Origin: Arenimonas soli
GTDB taxonomy: Bacteria; Pseudomonadota; Gammaproteobacteria; Xanthomonadales; Xanthomonadaceae
DNA length: 64,000 nucleotides
Direction: 5' to 3'
Assembly: GCF_014643775.1 (NCBI RefSeq)
Contig: NZ_BMKC01000001.1
Span: forward strand, 124,001 to 188,000
The position numbers were made by a program, and so were the translations under genes. Numbering within the stretch: position 1 is the first letter of the stretch; each line of letters opens with the position of its first letter. The notes under the pieces were generated by a model that made no database searches, was not told the origin of the DNA, and saw nothing but the letters and a program-made list of their open reading frames with translations. Positions 8,190 to 18,675 of this stretch are shown in pieces.

Positions 8190-9238
8190 GCGAGCTGCAC
8201 GGTATCTGGTACGACGGCCGCAGCAGCCGCGGCCAGCCGGCCCGGCTGGACTCGCCCTCGCCGGGCCGCCTGCGCCTGGTCGCCGGCGAGACCGTCCGCG
8301 AATTCGACGCCGCGTCGGTCCGCCTCAGCCCGCGGCTGGGGCGCCTTGCCAGGCAGCTGCGCTTCGCCGATGGCGCCCACCTGGAAGTCGAGGATGCCGA
8401 ACGGCTCGACCAGTGGCTTCCGGCGCGCAGCCGCATCGAAGCCGGCGTGGACTGGCTTGAACGCCGCCGCGCCGCGGTGCTGTCGGCGACGGTGGTGCTG
8501 GTGCTGGGCGTGTGGGGTTTTTTCCAGTTGGGCCTGCCGTGGATGGCGCGCGAGGTGGCGCCGCTGGTGCCGCCCGCGATCGAAAACACCATCTCCAAGC
8601 AGGCGCTGGGCCTGCTCGACGGCCACCTGCTCGAACCCACCCGGCTTCCCGCCGCGCGCCGCGAGGCGCTGCAGCAGGCTTTCCACGACATGACCCGTGG
8701 CCTGCCGCGTGCCGACGGCCTGCGCCTGGATTTCCGCCATGCCCCCGGCCTGGGGCCGAATGCTTTCGTACTGCCCAATGGCCAGGTGGTGATGACCGAC
8801 CAGCTGGTCACCCTGGCCGGGGACGACGAGGAGCTGATGGCGGTGCTGGCACACGAAGCCGGCCACCACGAACACCGCCACGGGCTGCGCCGGGCGCTGG
8901 AGAAGTCGGCGATGCTGGTGGTGGTGGGTTTCCTGTTCGGCGACGTGTCGGGCACCGGCGCGCTGTCGGTGTCGCTGCCGGTGCTGCTGGTCGAACAGGG
9001 GTTTTCGCGCGGCCATGAAACCGAGGCCGACGCATTCGCCTTTTCGCTGCTGGCCGGGCAGGGCCTGTCGCCGGAGGCTTTCGCGCGCATCATGTCGCGC
9101 ATGACCGGCGACGGGAAACTCGACGCCGGCCTGGGGCCGATGGGTTACCTGTCCTCGCACCCGCCAAGCGCCAACCGCATCGAGGCGGCGCGCCGAGCGG
9201 CCGAGGAGGCACCCGCCGGGACCCCGGCGGGTGATTGA
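8186..9238 (+). CDS. M48 family zinc metallopeptidase
   Basis: 350 residues from GTG 8186, overlapping the DUF898 gene by four bases. Residues 1-85 form a small N-terminal domain (ELHGIWYDGRSSRG...). One transmembrane helix lies near residues 95-115 (AVLSATVVLVLGVWGFF), and the M48 catalytic domain follows. HEAGH at residues 223-227 is the zinc-binding HExxH, and the glutamate in HETEADAFAF is the third ligand. NAFVLPNGQVVMTDQL is also typical. It probably faces the periplasm and cleaves damaged or loosely folded envelope proteins, like BepA/LoiP-type enzymes. The tight pairing with a DUF898 gene is the notable context. Confidence 0.88.
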   Translation: MSELHGIWYDGRSSRGQPARLDSPSPGRLRLVAGETVREFDAASVRLSPRLGRLARQLRFADGAHLEVEDAERLDQWLPARSRIEAGVDWLERRRAAVLSATVVLVLGVWGFFQLGLPWMAREVAPLVPPAIENTISKQALGLLDGHLLEPTRLPAARREALQQAFHDMTRGLPRADGLRLDFRHAPGLGPNAFVLPNGQVVMTDQLVTLAGDDEELMAVLAHEAGHHEHRHGLRRALEKSAMLVVVGFLFGDVSGTGALSVSLPVLLVEQGFSRGHETEADAFAFSLLAGQGLSPEAFARIMSRMTGDGKLDAGLGPMGYLSSHPPSANRIEAARRAAEEAPAGTPAGD

Positions 9239-9241
9239 GGC

Positions 9242-10393
9242 CTAGGCCAGGTCCTCGCCGGCGATGATGCCGGCGATCCGTTCCGCCGACCGGCCATCGC
9301 CATACGGATTGTGCGCGCGCGACATCACGGCATAGGCCTCGGCGTCGTCGAGCAGGCGCGCGGCTTCGCCGACGATGCGTTCGCGATCGGTGCCGACCAG
9401 TCGCACGGTGCCGGCTTCGACGGCCTCGGGGCGTTCGGTGGTGTCACGCATCACCAGCACCGGCTTGCCCAGCGACGGGGCTTCTTCCTGGATGCCGCCC
9501 GAGTCGGTGAGGATCAGGTGCGCGCGCGACATCAGGTAGACGAAGGGCAGGTAGTCCTGCGGCTCGATCAGGTGCACGTTGCCGACGTCGCCCAGGATCC
9601 GGTTCACCGGCTCCTGCACGCGCGGGTTCAGGTGCACCGGGTAAACCACCTGGGTGTCGCCGCGTTCGGCCAGGTCGCGGATGGCCAGGCACATCTGCTC
9701 GAAGCCGTCGCCGAAGTTTTCGCGGCGGTGGCCGGTGACCAGCACCAGGCGCTTGCCGGGGTCCAGGAACGGGAAACGCGCGGCAAGCGACCGTGCCAGC
9801 CCAGGGTCGGACTCGATGCGGCCGGCGACTTCCAGCAACGCGTCGATGACGGTGTTGCCGGTGATGTGGATGTTCCCGGAAGGGATGTTTTCGGCCACCA
9901 GGTTGTCGCGCGAACGCGTCGTGGGCGCGAAGTGCAGGGCTGCGATCGGCGCCGTGAGCCGGCGGTTGGCTTCTTCGGGCCAGGGCGCCTGCAGGTTGCC
10001 TGTACGCAGTCCGGCTTCGACATGGCCTACCGGCACCCGCGCATAGAACGCCGCCAGCGCGGTGGCCAGGGCCGTTGACGTGTCGCCGTGCACCAGCACG
10101 AGATCGGGCTTGCGCGCGTCGAGCACCGCGGCCATTCCGGTGAGAATGCGAGCGAACAGGTCGGGCAGCGCCTGCTCCGGGGCCATCAGGTCCAGGTCGT
10201 CGTCGGGCTGCAGGTCGAACAGTTCGATCACCTGGTCGAGCATCTCGCGATGCTGCGCGGTAACGCACACCAGGGTTTCAAGCCCGGGCGTCGCCTTCAG
10301 CGCGGCCACCACCGGCGCCATCTTGATGGCCTCGGGACGCGTCCCGAAGACCACCATGACCCGTCGTGGTGCTGCGCCGGAAGCGCTCGTCAA
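9242..10393 (-). CDS. wecB: UDP-N-acetylglucosamine 2-epimerase (non-hydrolysing), second paralogue
   Basis: 383 residues. Canonical WecB features: [55 protein letters not shown] with the catalytic histidine, and [19 protein letters not shown]. It makes UDP-ManNAc for enterobacterial-common-antigen-like or other surface glycans. The start used is TTG 10393, which overlaps the etfA stop as TTGA. ATG 10357 is possible but would begin only two residues before the nucleotide-binding strand. The position after etfA is probably incidental to function. This is the second such enzyme within 7 kb. Confidence 0.9.
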   Translation of the reverse strand: MTSASGAAPRRVMVVFGTRPEAIKMAPVVAALKATPGLETLVCVTAQHREMLDQVIELFDLQPDDDLDLMAPEQALPDLFARILTGMAAVLDARKPDLVLVHGDTSTALATALAAFYARVPVGHVEAGLRTGNLQAPWPEEANRRLTAPIAALHFAPTTRSRDNLVAENIPSGNIHITGNTVIDALLEVAGRIESDPGLARSLAARFPFLDPGKRLVLVTGHRRENFGDGFEQMCLAIRDLAERGDTQVVYPVHLNPRVQEPVNRILGDVGNVHLIEPQDYLPFVYLMSRAHLILTDSGGIQEEAPSLGKPVLVMRDTTERPEAVEAGTVRLVGTDRERIVGEAARLLDDAEAYAVMSRAHNPYGDGRSAERIAGIIAGEDLA

Positions 10394-11328
10394 AGTGCCT
10401 TCTCCAGCTCCGGCACGATCTGGAACAGGTCGCCGACCAGGCCGATGTCGGCGATCTCGAAGATCGGCGCTTCCGGGTCCTTGTTGATGGCGACGATCGT
10501 GCCCGCGTCCTTGATGCCGGTCAGGTGCTGGATGGCGCCGGAAATGCCGATGGCGACGTACAGGTCGGGCGCGATGATCTTGCCGGTCTGGCCGACCTGC
10601 AGTTCGTTGGGCACGTAGCCGGCGTCGACCGCGGCGCGCGAAGCGCCCACGGCGGCGCCCATCTTGTCGGCCAGCGAATAAATGATCTTGAACGCGTCGG
10701 GCGAACCCATGGCGCGGCCGCCGGAAATGACCTTGGCGGCGCCCTGCAGGTCGGGACGGTCGGACTTGCCCTGCTTGAGTTCGACGAAGCGGGTGTGCTC
10801 GGGCAGCTTGGCGTCCACCGAAGCGGCTTCAACGGCCGCGCTGCCGCCTTCGCCGGCCTGCGGCCAGGACGCGGTGCGCACGGTGGCCACCACGGCCATC
10901 GAAGACGGTGCTTCGACGGTGATGATGGCGTTGCCGGCATAGATCGGCCGCTTGAACACGTGCGCGGATTCGACCGCCATGACGTCCGACACCTGGGCCA
11001 CGCCCAGCAGGGCCGCGACGCAGGGCATCAGGTCCTTGCCGAAGGTGGTGGAGGGGCCGAACACATGCGAATAGCCTTCGGCCAGCTTCGCCACCTGCGG
11101 CGCCAGCACCTGGGCGATGGGATGCGCGTTGGCGGCATTGGCGACCGCCAGCACCTTGGCGACGCCGGTGATCTTCGCCGCTTCGGCGGCGACCGCATCG
11201 GGCGCGTCCGACAGCACGGCCACGTGGATCTCGGCGCCTTCGATGGCCTGGGCGCAGCTGACGCAGCGCGCGGTCGAGGCATTGAGCTTGCCGTCGAGGT
11301 GTTCGGCAACAATCAGGATCTTGCTCAT
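10390..11328 (-). CDS. etfA: electron transfer flavoprotein alpha subunit
   Basis: 312 residues, normal length. Carries the FAD-binding C-terminal domain ([55 protein letters not shown], then [21 protein letters not shown]), all ETF-alpha signatures. With EtfB it collects electrons from acyl-CoA and other flavin dehydrogenases and passes them to ETF-ubiquinone oxidoreductase, encoded at 18.7-20.3 kb. ATG 11328 has GGAGAC seven bases upstream. It lies 12 bases after etfB in the same operon and overlaps the wecB start. Confidence 0.96.
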   Translation of the reverse strand: MSKILIVAEHLDGKLNASTARCVSCAQAIEGAEIHVAVLSDAPDAVAAEAAKITGVAKVLAVANAANAHPIAQVLAPQVAKLAEGYSHVFGPSTTFGKDLMPCVAALLGVAQVSDVMAVESAHVFKRPIYAGNAIITVEAPSSMAVVATVRTASWPQAGEGGSAAVEAASVDAKLPEHTRFVELKQGKSDRPDLQGAAKVISGGRAMGSPDAFKIIYSLADKMGAAVGASRAAVDAGYVPNELQVGQTGKIIAPDLYVAIGISGAIQHLTGIKDAGTIVAINKDPEAPIFEIADIGLVGDLFQIVPELEKAL

Positions 11329-11340
11329 GTCTGGGTCTCC

Positions 11341-12087
11341 TTAGGCCAGGCCCTTGGCCTTGAGGGCCGAGACCAGCTCGGCGACGTCCTTCACCATCAC
11401 GCCCTTGCTGCGCTTGGGCGGCGGGGCATAGGTGGTGGTCTTGAGGTGGTTGCCGTCCTCGACGCCGAGGTCGGCGAAGTTGATGGTTTCCATGGGCTTG
11501 GACTTGGCCTTCATGATGTCGGGCAGCTTGATGAAGCGCGGCTCGTTCAGGCGCAGGTCGGTGGTGATCACCGCCGGCAGCTGCACTTCCAGGGTTTCCA
11601 GGCCGGCATCGACCTCGCGCATCACCACGGCGGTGCTTTCGGTGGCGTCCACCTTGCCGGCGAAGGTGGCCTGCGGGCGGCCCCAGAGGGTGGCCAGCAT
11701 CTGGCCGGTCTGGTTGGCGTCGTCGTCGATGGCCTGCTTGCCCAGCAGCACGATCTGCGGCTGTTCCTTCTCGACCAGCTTGAGCAGGGCGCGGGCCGCG
11801 GTAAGCGGCTGCACCGGCTGGTCGGTGACCACGTGGATGGCGCGGTTGGCGCCCATGGCCAGCCCGTTGCGCAGGTGGGCCTGGCAGTCGGCGGGGCCCA
11901 GGGTGACCACGACCACTTCCGTGGCGATGCCCTTGTCGCGCAGGCGCAGCGCCTCTTCCAGGGCGATGTCGTCGAAGGGGTTCGCCGACAGCTTCACGCC
12001 GTCCGTGACCACCCCCGAACTGTCGGGTTTGACCTGGATGCGGACGTTGTAGTCCACCACCCGCTTGTAACCGACCAGAATCTTCAT
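11341..12087 (-). CDS. etfB: electron transfer flavoprotein beta subunit
   Basis: 248 residues from ATG 12087, giving the usual MKILVGYKRVVDYNVRI start; a longer frame from 12135 adds unrelated residues. ANPFDDIALEEALRLRDKG and LLGKQAIDDDANQTGQMLA are ETF-beta signatures, the latter near the AMP site. It binds AMP and forms the dimer with EtfA. First gene of an etfB-etfA operon running away from the SLC13/cys operon. A TAGAAT -10-like hexamer on the minus strand (12153-12148) lies 60 bases before the start, inside a short palindrome shared with the divergent gene. Confidence 0.96.
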   Translation of the reverse strand: MKILVGYKRVVDYNVRIQVKPDSSGVVTDGVKLSANPFDDIALEEALRLRDKGIATEVVVVTLGPADCQAHLRNGLAMGANRAIHVVTDQPVQPLTAARALLKLVEKEQPQIVLLGKQAIDDDANQTGQMLATLWGRPQATFAGKVDATESTAVVMREVDAGLETLEVQLPAVITTDLRLNEPRFIKLPDIMKAKSKPMETINFADLGVEDGNHLKTTTYAPPPKRSKGVMVKDVAELVSALKAKGLA

Positions 12088-12135
12088 AAACGATGCGCTC
12101 CGTTCCGGTGGGCGCCCGTGGGGGAGCGCCCGCAA

Positions 12136-12154
12136 GTAGAATCGGCAATTCTAC
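12136..12154. promoter_or_regulatory. palindrome carrying divergent -10-like hexamers
   Basis: A 7-bp inverted repeat GTAGAAT / ATTCTAC with a 5-nt spacer lies between divergent etfB and the SLC13 gene. Each arm contains TAGAAT reading outward on its own strand, at 60 and 56 bases from the two start codons. No good -35 is visible on either side. It could be a shared operator or two overlapping promoters. Confidence 0.4.
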
Positions 12155-12198
12155 CTTGGCCGCCGGTGCCGGGGGCGTGCACGAGGGCGGTGGACCGT

Positions 12199-13980
12199 AT
12201 GGTGGCGGGCTTGGGCTGGCAGGCATGGCTGACGATCGGCGTGGTCCTGGCCACGCTGGGCCTGCTGTGGTGGGGCCGGCTGGGTCCCGACAAGGTCCTG
12301 GCCGGCGCGGCCGGCCTGCTGATGCTCTCCGGGGTGCTGACTCCGGTCCAGGCCCTGGCGGGCTTCTGGAACCCGGGCGTGCTGACGGTGGCGGTGCTGT
12401 TCGTGCTGGTGGCGGCCCTGCGCAGCACCGGCGCCATCCACTGGATCGGCCGCGGCGTACTGGGTCCGCCCCGCGGCGAACTCAGGGCCCGGCTGCGGCT
12501 GTCGGGCCTGGCCAGCGTGCTCAGCGCCTTCGTCAACAACACGCCGATCGTGGCCACGCTGACATCGGCGGTGGAAACCTGGAGCCGGGCCAGCGGCGTG
12601 CCGCCGTCCAAGCTGCTGCTGCCGATGAACTACGCCACCATCCTGGGCGGCATGTGCACCCTGCTGGGCACCAGCACCAACCTGATCGTAGCCGGCCTGG
12701 TGATCGCCCACGGGCTCCCGGCGATGGCCATGTTCGATCCCTTCCCGGTCGCCTTCCCGGTGCTGCTGGCCGGCCTGCTGTACCTGGCGGTGGCCAGCCG
12801 CTGGCTGCTGCCGGTGCGTCGTTCAGCCTTCGACCAGGCGGCCCAGGATGCCAAGGAGTATGCCGTCGAGATGCTGGTCACCGAAGGCGGCGGCCTGGCC
12901 GGCAAGTCGGTGGCCGCGGCCGGGCTACGCCACCTCAAAGGCAGCTTCCTGATCGAACTTTCTCGTGAACGTGACCTCCTGACGGCCGTCGGCCCCGACA
13001 CCGTGCTGCGTTCGGGCGACCGCCTGGTTTTCGTCGGCGGCACCGACGCGGTGCGCGAACTGCGGCGCATCCCCGGCCTGCGCCCGGCCACCGACCAGTG
13101 GTTCAAGCTCGACACCGTCAGCGGCAAGCGCCACCTGGCCGAACTGGTGCTGTCGCGGTTTTCGCCGGCGGTCGGCCAGACCCTGAGTGAATCGGCCTTC
13201 AGGGACCGCTACGGGGCGGTCGTCATCGCCGTCAACCGCCACGGCCAGCGCCTGCACCAGAAGCCCGGCGACGTGGTGCTCCAGGCCGGCGACACGCTCC
13301 TGGTGGAGACCGAGCCCGACTTCATCGCGCGTTTCGGCACCGCCCCCGACTTCCTCATGGTGAACCTGCTCGACGGCGAACGCCCGGTGGACCGTCGGAA
13401 GGCCGTGACCACTTTGGGCATCCTGGGCGCGATGGTGCTGGCGAACTCGGTGCTGGGGCTGCCGATCCTGTGGTCGGCGGTGGGCGCCGCACTGGCGGTG
13501 GTGCTGGCGCGCTGCGTAAGGCTCAAGGAGCTCTGGCGCAGCCTGGACCTGCGCCTGCTGCTGGTGATCGCCTGCTCGTTCGCGCTCGGTGCGGCGGTCG
13601 ATCGCACGGGCGTGGCGGCGGTGGTGGCCTCCGGGCTGGGCGGCCTGGCGGGCGCCGACCCCTTCGCCAGCCTGGTGCTGGTTTACGTGATGGCCGTGGT
13701 CTTCACCGAGTTGCTGACCAACAACGCGGCGGCGATCCTGGTCTTCCCCATCGCGATGGGCGTGGCGGAGCAACTGGGCGTGAGTCCGATGCCTTTCGTC
13801 ATCGCGCTGATGATCGGCGCGTCGGCGGGCTTCATGACGCCCATCGGCTACCAGACCAACCTGATGGTCTACGGCCCCGGCGGCTACCGCTTTGGCGACT
13901 ACGTGCGCCTGGGCGGGCCGCTGTCGCTGGTGGTGGGCCTGGTGGCGCTGTGGCTGATACCGCGGTTTTTCCCGTTCTAG
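12199..13980 (+). CDS. SLC13 (DASS/CitT-type) transporter with two RCK_C domains, probable sulfate permease
   Basis: 593 residues. Two blocks of membrane helices (about residues 10-210 and 400-590) flank a soluble insert with two TrkA-C/RCK_C-like domains (about 222-300 and 315-395; each ends in a [10 protein letters not shown]- or [10 protein letters not shown]-type strand). [18 protein letters not shown] and [18 protein letters not shown] are the two SNNxx-type motifs that form the anion and sodium site; [10 protein letters not shown] is also standard. Direct linkage to cysD and cysNC suggests sulfate as substrate, although dicarboxylates cannot be excluded by sequence. ATG 12199 is chosen; GTG codons at 12190 and 12202 are alternatives. 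Confidence 0.85.
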   Translation: MVAGLGWQAWLTIGVVLATLGLLWWGRLGPDKVLAGAAGLLMLSGVLTPVQALAGFWNPGVLTVAVLFVLVAALRSTGAIHWIGRGVLGPPRGELRARLRLSGLASVLSAFVNNTPIVATLTSAVETWSRASGVPPSKLLLPMNYATILGGMCTLLGTSTNLIVAGLVIAHGLPAMAMFDPFPVAFPVLLAGLLYLAVASRWLLPVRRSAFDQAAQDAKEYAVEMLVTEGGGLAGKSVAAAGLRHLKGSFLIELSRERDLLTAVGPDTVLRSGDRLVFVGGTDAVRELRRIPGLRPATDQWFKLDTVSGKRHLAELVLSRFSPAVGQTLSESAFRDRYGAVVIAVNRHGQRLHQKPGDVVLQAGDTLLVETEPDFIARFGTAPDFLMVNLLDGERPVDRRKAVTTLGILGAMVLANSVLGLPILWSAVGAALAVVLARCVRLKELWRSLDLRLLLVIACSFALGAAVDRTGVAAVVASGLGGLAGADPFASLVLVYVMAVVFTELLTNNAAAILVFPIAMGVAEQLGVSPMPFVIALMIGASAGFMTPIGYQTNLMVYGPGGYRFGDYVRLGGPLSLVVGLVALWLIPRFFPF

Positions 13981-14029
13981 AAGCCAGCCGCGCCTGTCTA
14001 TACTGCCCCGACGCCGTCAGAGTGCCGAA

Positions 14030-14941
14030 ATGACCGTTACCGACCGCCTGTCCCACCTCGACCGACTCGAAGCCGAGTCCATCCACATCCTGCGCGAGGT
14101 GGCGGCCGAGTTCCGCAACCCGGTGATGATGTATTCGGTGGGCAAGGACAGTTCGGTGCTGCTGCACCTGCTGGTGAAGGCCTTCGCGCCGGCGCGCCCG
14201 CCGATCCCGCTGCTGCACGTGGACACCGGCTGGAAGTTCCGCGAAATGATCGCCTTCCGCGACCGCCGCGCCGCCGAAACCGGCGTGCAGCTGCATACGC
14301 ACACCAATCCCGACGGCAAGGCGCAGGGCATCGGCCCGGTCACCCACGGCGCCACCGTGCACACCGACGTGATGAAGACCCAGGCCCTGAAGCAGGCGCT
14401 GGACCAGTGGGCCTTCGACGCGGCCATCGGCGGCGCCCGCCGCGACGAGGAAAAATCCCGCGCCAAGGAGCGCGTGTTCTCCTTCCGCAGCGCCCAGCAC
14501 CGCTGGGACCCGAAAAACCAGCGCCCCGAGCTGTGGGACCTGTACAACGCCCGCATCCACAAGGGCGAAAGCGTGCGCGTGTTCCCGATCTCGAACTGGA
14601 CCGAACTCGACGTCTGGCTCTACATCTTCCGCGAGAACATCCCGGTGCCTTCGCTGTACTTCGCCGCCGAACGCCCGGTGGTCGAACGCGACGGTGCCCT
14701 GATCATGGTCGATGACGACCGTCTGCCGCTGCGCGAGGGCGAAACGCCGATGATGCGCAAGGTGCGGTTCCGCACCCTGGGCTGCTACCCCCTCACCGGC
14801 GCCATCGAATCGGAGGCCGACACGCTCGAGGCGATCATCGCCGAGATGCTGGTGTCCACCACCTCCGAACGCCAGGGCCGGATGATCGACCACGACCCGT
14901 CGGCGTCGATGGAAAAGAAGAAGCAAGAGGGTTATTTCTGA
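14030..14941 (+). CDS. cysD: sulfate adenylyltransferase small subunit
   Basis: 303 residues, full length. N-type ATP pyrophosphatase-fold subunit that forms APS from sulfate and ATP, driven by GTP hydrolysis in CysN. The PP-loop [14 protein letters not shown] is near residues 36-50. [28 protein letters not shown] and [11 protein letters not shown] follow as in E. coli CysD. The stop shares one base with the cysNC start (TGATG), so the complex is made stoichiometrically. A TATACT (13999-14004), 25 bases before ATG, may be an internal promoter behind the SLC13 gene. Confidence 0.97.
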   Translation: MTVTDRLSHLDRLEAESIHILREVAAEFRNPVMMYSVGKDSSVLLHLLVKAFAPARPPIPLLHVDTGWKFREMIAFRDRRAAETGVQLHTHTNPDGKAQGIGPVTHGATVHTDVMKTQALKQALDQWAFDAAIGGARRDEEKSRAKERVFSFRSAQHRWDPKNQRPELWDLYNARIHKGESVRVFPISNWTELDVWLYIFRENIPVPSLYFAAERPVVERDGALIMVDDDRLPLREGETPMMRKVRFRTLGCYPLTGAIESEADTLEAIIAEMLVSTTSERQGRMIDHDPSASMEKKKQEGYF

Positions 14942-16821
14942 TGGCCGGCATCGACCACGCCGCGGCGGTCGCCGCCTACCTGCACCAGCACGAAACCAAG
15001 GGCCTGCTGCGCTTCATCACCTGCGGCAGCGTCGACGACGGCAAGTCCACGCTCATCGGCCGCCTGCTGCACGACACCAAGCGCCTGTTCGACGACCAGG
15101 TCGCGGCGCTGGAGGCCGACAGCCGCCGCCACGGCACCCAGGGCGAGGGCATCGACTTCGCGCTGCTGGTGGACGGCCTGTCCGCCGAACGCGAGCAGGG
15201 CATCACCATCGACGTGGCCTACCGTTTCTTCGACACCGAACGGCGCAAGTTCATCGTCGCCGATTGCCCGGGCCACGAGCAGTACACCCGCAACATGGCC
15301 ACGGGTGCTTCCACCGCCGACCTGGCGGTGGTGCTGGTGGACGCACGCAAGGGCCTGCTCACGCAGACCCGCCGGCACAGCTACATCGTCTCGCTGCTGG
15401 GCATCCGCCACGTGCTGCTGGCGGTGAACAAGATGGACCTGGTGGGCTACGACCCGTCGGTGTTCGACGAGATCGTCGAAGGCTACGCCGAGCTGGCCAG
15501 ACAGCTCGACATCCCGCACGTGCAGGCGATCCCGCTGTCGGCGCTGCAGGGCGACAACATGACCGGCGCATCGGCGGCGATGCCCTGGTACACCGGCCCC
15601 AGCCTGCTCGAGCACCTGGAAACCGTGGACGCGCGCCGCGACGGCAGCGAGGTCGGCTTCCGGCTGCCGGTGCAGTGGGTGTGCCGGCCGAACCAGGATT
15701 TCCGCGGTTTCGCCGGCAACATCGCCGCGGGCGAGGTGCGCCCGGGCGACGCCGTGGTGGTGCTGCCTTCGGGCCGCCGCTCCAGCGTGGCCCGCATCGT
15801 CACCGCCGACGGCGACCTGCCGGTGGCCGGCGCCGGGCAGGCGATCACCCTGGCCCTGGCCGACGAAGTGGACGTCAGCCGCGGCGACGTCATCGCCTCG
15901 GCCGAACAGGCCCCGCAGGTGGCCGACCAGTTCGCCGCCCACCTGCTGTGGATGGGCGACGCGCCGCTGCTGCCGGGCCGCCCGTACTGGCTCAAGATCG
16001 GCCCGCGCACGGTCAGCGCCCAGGTCACCGAAATCAAGCACAAGGTGGACGTGAACACCCAGGCGCAGCTGGCGGCGAAGTCGCTGGAGCTCAACGAGGT
16101 CGCCTACTGCAACCTGGGCCTGGACCAGGCCATTGCGTTCGAGGCCTACCGCGACAACCGCGCGCTGGGCGGATTCATCCTGGTGGACCGGCAGAACAAC
16201 GCCACGGTGGCCGCCGGCACCCTGGACTTCGCCCTTCGCCGCGCCGCCAACATCCACTGGCAGCCGCTGGAAGTCGACAAGGCCGCGCGCGCTGCGATCA
16301 AGGCGCAGGCGCCTTGCTGCCTCTGGTTCACCGGTCTGTCGGGTGCGGGCAAGTCCACGGTCGCCAACCTGGTGGAAAAGCAGCTGCTGGCCAAGGGGTT
16401 CCACACCTACCTGCTCGACGGCGACAACGTGCGCCACGGCCTGAACAAGGACCTGGGCTTCACCGACGAGGACCGCGTCGAAAACATCCGCCGCGTCGCG
16501 GAAGTCGCGCGACTGATGACCGATGCCGGCCTGATCGTTCTGGTCAGCTTCATCTCGCCGTTCCGCGCCGAGCGGCGCATGGCGCGCGAGTTGTTCCCGG
16601 AAGGGGAGTTCATCGAGGTCTTCGTCGACACGCCGCTGGCGGAAGCGGAGCGCCGCGACGTCAAGGGGCTCTATGCCAAGGCCCGCGCCGGCAAGATCAA
16701 GAATTTCACCGGCATCGATTCGCCCTATGAACCGCCGGAATCTCCGGAAATCCACCTGGCCGGCGGCGAGGAAACGCCCGAAGCCATGGCCACGCGGGTT
16801 ATCCGGCGTCTCCTGGACTGA
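14941..16821 (+). CDS. cysNC: CysNC fusion: sulfate adenylyltransferase GTPase subunit and APS kinase
   Basis: 626 residues in two enzymes. Residues 1 to about 430 are the EF-Tu-like CysN GTPase: G1 GSVDDGKST near 29, the switch region [23 protein letters not shown] (G3) and NKMDL (G4). The APS kinase domain starts near 455 with Walker [10 protein letters not shown] (465-473), followed by [16 protein letters not shown] and [11 protein letters not shown]. It drives APS formation and phosphorylates APS to PAPS, feeding assimilation and any sulfotransferase. The 3' end overlaps the convergent glycosyltransferase gene by 23 bases. The fusion is common in this group. No cysH, cysI or cysJ is present in the window. 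Confidence 0.97.
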   Translation: MAGIDHAAAVAAYLHQHETKGLLRFITCGSVDDGKSTLIGRLLHDTKRLFDDQVAALEADSRRHGTQGEGIDFALLVDGLSAEREQGITIDVAYRFFDTERRKFIVADCPGHEQYTRNMATGASTADLAVVLVDARKGLLTQTRRHSYIVSLLGIRHVLLAVNKMDLVGYDPSVFDEIVEGYAELARQLDIPHVQAIPLSALQGDNMTGASAAMPWYTGPSLLEHLETVDARRDGSEVGFRLPVQWVCRPNQDFRGFAGNIAAGEVRPGDAVVVLPSGRRSSVARIVTADGDLPVAGAGQAITLALADEVDVSRGDVIASAEQAPQVADQFAAHLLWMGDAPLLPGRPYWLKIGPRTVSAQVTEIKHKVDVNTQAQLAAKSLELNEVAYCNLGLDQAIAFEAYRDNRALGGFILVDRQNNATVAAGTLDFALRRAANIHWQPLEVDKAARAAIKAQAPCCLWFTGLSGAGKSTVANLVEKQLLAKGFHTYLLDGDNVRHGLNKDLGFTDEDRVENIRRVAEVARLMTDAGLIVLVSFISPFRAERRMARELFPEGEFIEVFVDTPLAEAERRDVKGLYAKARAGKIKNFTGIDSPYEPPESPEIHLAGGEETPEAMATRVIRRLLD

Positions 16822-17812
16822 GCGCCGCGCCCGCCCGCGGCGCCAGGGCCCGGTGCACCGCCCGCCGCGGCACCGACGCCACGTCGTAGCTGACGAAGGC
16901 CAGCAGGAACTGCAGGCCGCTGATCACCGCCACCGTGCTGATCATGATCGTGCCCACCGGCGTGGCGACCCCGTCGTGGGCCGAGTTCCACCAGTGCAGG
17001 CCGCCGAACACCGCGCCAAAGCCCAGCAGGCCGATGGCCGCGAGCAGTTCGATCGATCCCACCGACATGTCGCGGAAGAAGTAGTTGTAGAAGATCCGCC
17101 GCAGGCTGTTGCCCAGGTGCCGCAGCGGGAACTCGAACAGCGCCCGCAGCGGGCTGAGGTGGCTGGTCTGGTCGCCGTAGCGCGCGGCCATGGGCACGTC
17201 CACAACGCAGGCGCGCTGCAGGTTCAGGTGGAACAGCAGGTCGGACTCGAAGAAGTAACGCCGGCCGATCCGCTCCATCGGCAGCCTCGCCGCCAGGTCG
17301 GCGTGGATGGCGGTGTAGCCATTGGTGGGATCGAAGATGTCCCAGTAGCCGGTGCTGGCTTTGGCCAGGAAGCTCAGGCCCAGGTTGCCGATGCGCCGCG
17401 CCAGCGGCATTTCCCGCACGCGGTCGAGGTCCCAGAAACGGTTGCCCTTGGTGTAGTCGGCTTCGCCGGCAAGGATCGGGGCGACGAAGGCGGGCAGCAG
17501 GGCCGGATCCATCTGGCCGTCGCCGTCGATCTTGACGATCACGCGCGCGCCGTCCGCGATCGCCTGCCGGTAGCCGGTCAGGGTGGCGGCACCCACGCCC
17601 TGGTTGTGCCCGTGGCGCAGCACCACCACGCGCGGGTCCCGGCTGCCGGCCTGGATGTGGTCGCCGCTGCCGTCGGGGCAGGCGTCGTCCACGCAGTAGA
17701 TGCGGTCGACTTCCGGGCCGATGGCGGCCAGCAGCGGCAGTACGTGGCGCACGACCCGGTAGCACGGCACCACCACCGCGATGCCGGACGGCGCGCGCGG
17801 CGGCGGGGTCAT
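16799..17812 (-). CDS. GT2 glycosyltransferase with C-terminal membrane helices (DPM/GtrB-like)
   Basis: 337 residues. Residues 10-240 are a polyprenyl-phosphate-type GT2 domain: [47 protein letters not shown] and [11 protein letters not shown] (the DxD motif). [20 protein letters not shown] is the amphipathic segment before the membrane. Two to three helices follow (about 255-275 and 285-310). Such enzymes put a sugar on undecaprenyl phosphate at the cytoplasmic face. The ATG overlaps the ATP-grasp stop (ATGA), making it the third gene of an ETF-QO/ATP-grasp/GT2 run. A GtrA-like protein at 6.6 kb could be a flippase partner; that is inference. Confidence 0.85.
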   Translation of the reverse strand: MTPPPRAPSGIAVVVPCYRVVRHVLPLLAAIGPEVDRIYCVDDACPDGSGDHIQAGSRDPRVVVLRHGHNQGVGAATLTGYRQAIADGARVIVKIDGDGQMDPALLPAFVAPILAGEADYTKGNRFWDLDRVREMPLARRIGNLGLSFLAKASTGYWDIFDPTNGYTAIHADLAARLPMERIGRRYFFESDLLFHLNLQRACVVDVPMAARYGDQTSHLSPLRALFEFPLRHLGNSLRRIFYNYFFRDMSVGSIELLAAIGLLGFGAVFGGLHWWNSAHDGVATPVGTIMISTVAVISGLQFLLAFVSYDVASVPRRAVHRALAPRAGAALSPGDAG

Positions 17813-18675
17813 CCGGCGCGGCCCAGCCGGTGCGCCAGCGCCTGGGCGAAACAGGCGGCGCTGCCTTCGCCGTAGGGCAGGAACAGCGACGGTTCGGTGA
17901 GCTCGAGCTCCAGCAGCTGCGGCCCGGTAGGCGAAGGCAGCAGGTCCACCCGGGCGTAGGCCAGCGTTTCGAAGGGCAGGCTGGCCAGCACGGCGGCGGC
18001 CAGTGCGTGTTCGGCGTCGGAGGGTTCGCGTGGCTGGATGTGTTCTTCCTTGAACAGCGCCCGGGTCGGGCCTTCGCCGCGGCGCAGCAGCGGCGCCTTG
18101 CGGATGGCGTGGCTGAAGCGGCCCTCGAAGAACAGCAGGGCGGTTTCGCCGTGTTCGTCCACCGCGTGCAGGTAGGGCTGCACCAGCACGTGGCGGCCGG
18201 CGTCGAGCAGGCGGCGTGCGTGGGCGATGGCGGCCTCGCGTTCGCTGCGCTGGTAGCGCTGGGCGTCGCGCGAACCGGCGCCGACGGTGGGCTTGACCAC
18301 GAATTCGTCGAGGTCGGGCAAGGAAGCAGGATCGTCGCCGGGCGCCAGGAAGTGGCTTTCAATCACCGGCAGGCCGCGCGCAGCCAGGTCGCCCAGGTAA
18401 CGTTTGTCGGTGTTCCAGCGCACGACCTCGGGTGGGTTCCACAGCCGCGACACGGACTGCACGCGGTCGCACCAGGCCAGGAACTCCGGCAGCCTGTCCA
18501 TGTAGTCCCAGGTCGAACGCAGCAGCACCGCGTCGAAGCGCGCCCAGCTGACCGTCGGGTCGTCCCAGGCCAGCACCTGCGCGTCGATGCCCGCGGCCAC
18601 GCAGGCCGCCTGCAGCGGCTCCAGGTCGCCGTCCAGGTCGCAGGCGGCGATGGCGGTGGCGAGGGCGAGCTTCAC
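17809..18675 (-). CDS. ATP-grasp domain protein (predicted ligase)
   Basis: 288 residues from GTG 18675, overlapping the ETF-QO stop (GTGA). The layout is that of RimK/GSH-synthetase-like ATP-grasp enzymes. An N-terminal Rossmann-like part includes VLLRSTWDYMDRLPEFL. The ATP-grasp core follows: FVVKPTVGAGSRDAQRY as the lysine and glycine-rich loop, HVLVQPYL, ALLFFEGRFSHAIRK, and a C-terminal metal-binding segment RVDLLPS...LLELELTEPSLF. Such enzymes join a carboxylate to an amine or thiol using ATP. The substrate is not evident, and the link to ETF-QO and a glycosyltransferase gives no clear pathway. Confidence 0.82.
   Translation of the reverse strand: MKLALATAIAACDLDGDLEPLQAACVAAGIDAQVLAWDDPTVSWARFDAVLLRSTWDYMDRLPEFLAWCDRVQSVSRLWNPPEVVRWNTDKRYLGDLAARGLPVIESHFLAPGDDPASLPDLDEFVVKPTVGAGSRDAQRYQRSEREAAIAHARRLLDAGRHVLVQPYLHAVDEHGETALLFFEGRFSHAIRKAPLLRRGEGPTRALFKEEHIQPREPSDAEHALAAAVLASLPFETLAYARVDLLPSPTGPQLLELELTEPSLFLPYGEGSAACFAQALAHRLGRAG

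Noticed and set aside
10366-12198. A long plus-strand extension in frame with the SLC13 transporter
   Set aside because: It runs antisense through etfA and etfB. The transporter family begins at the helix after ATG 12199.
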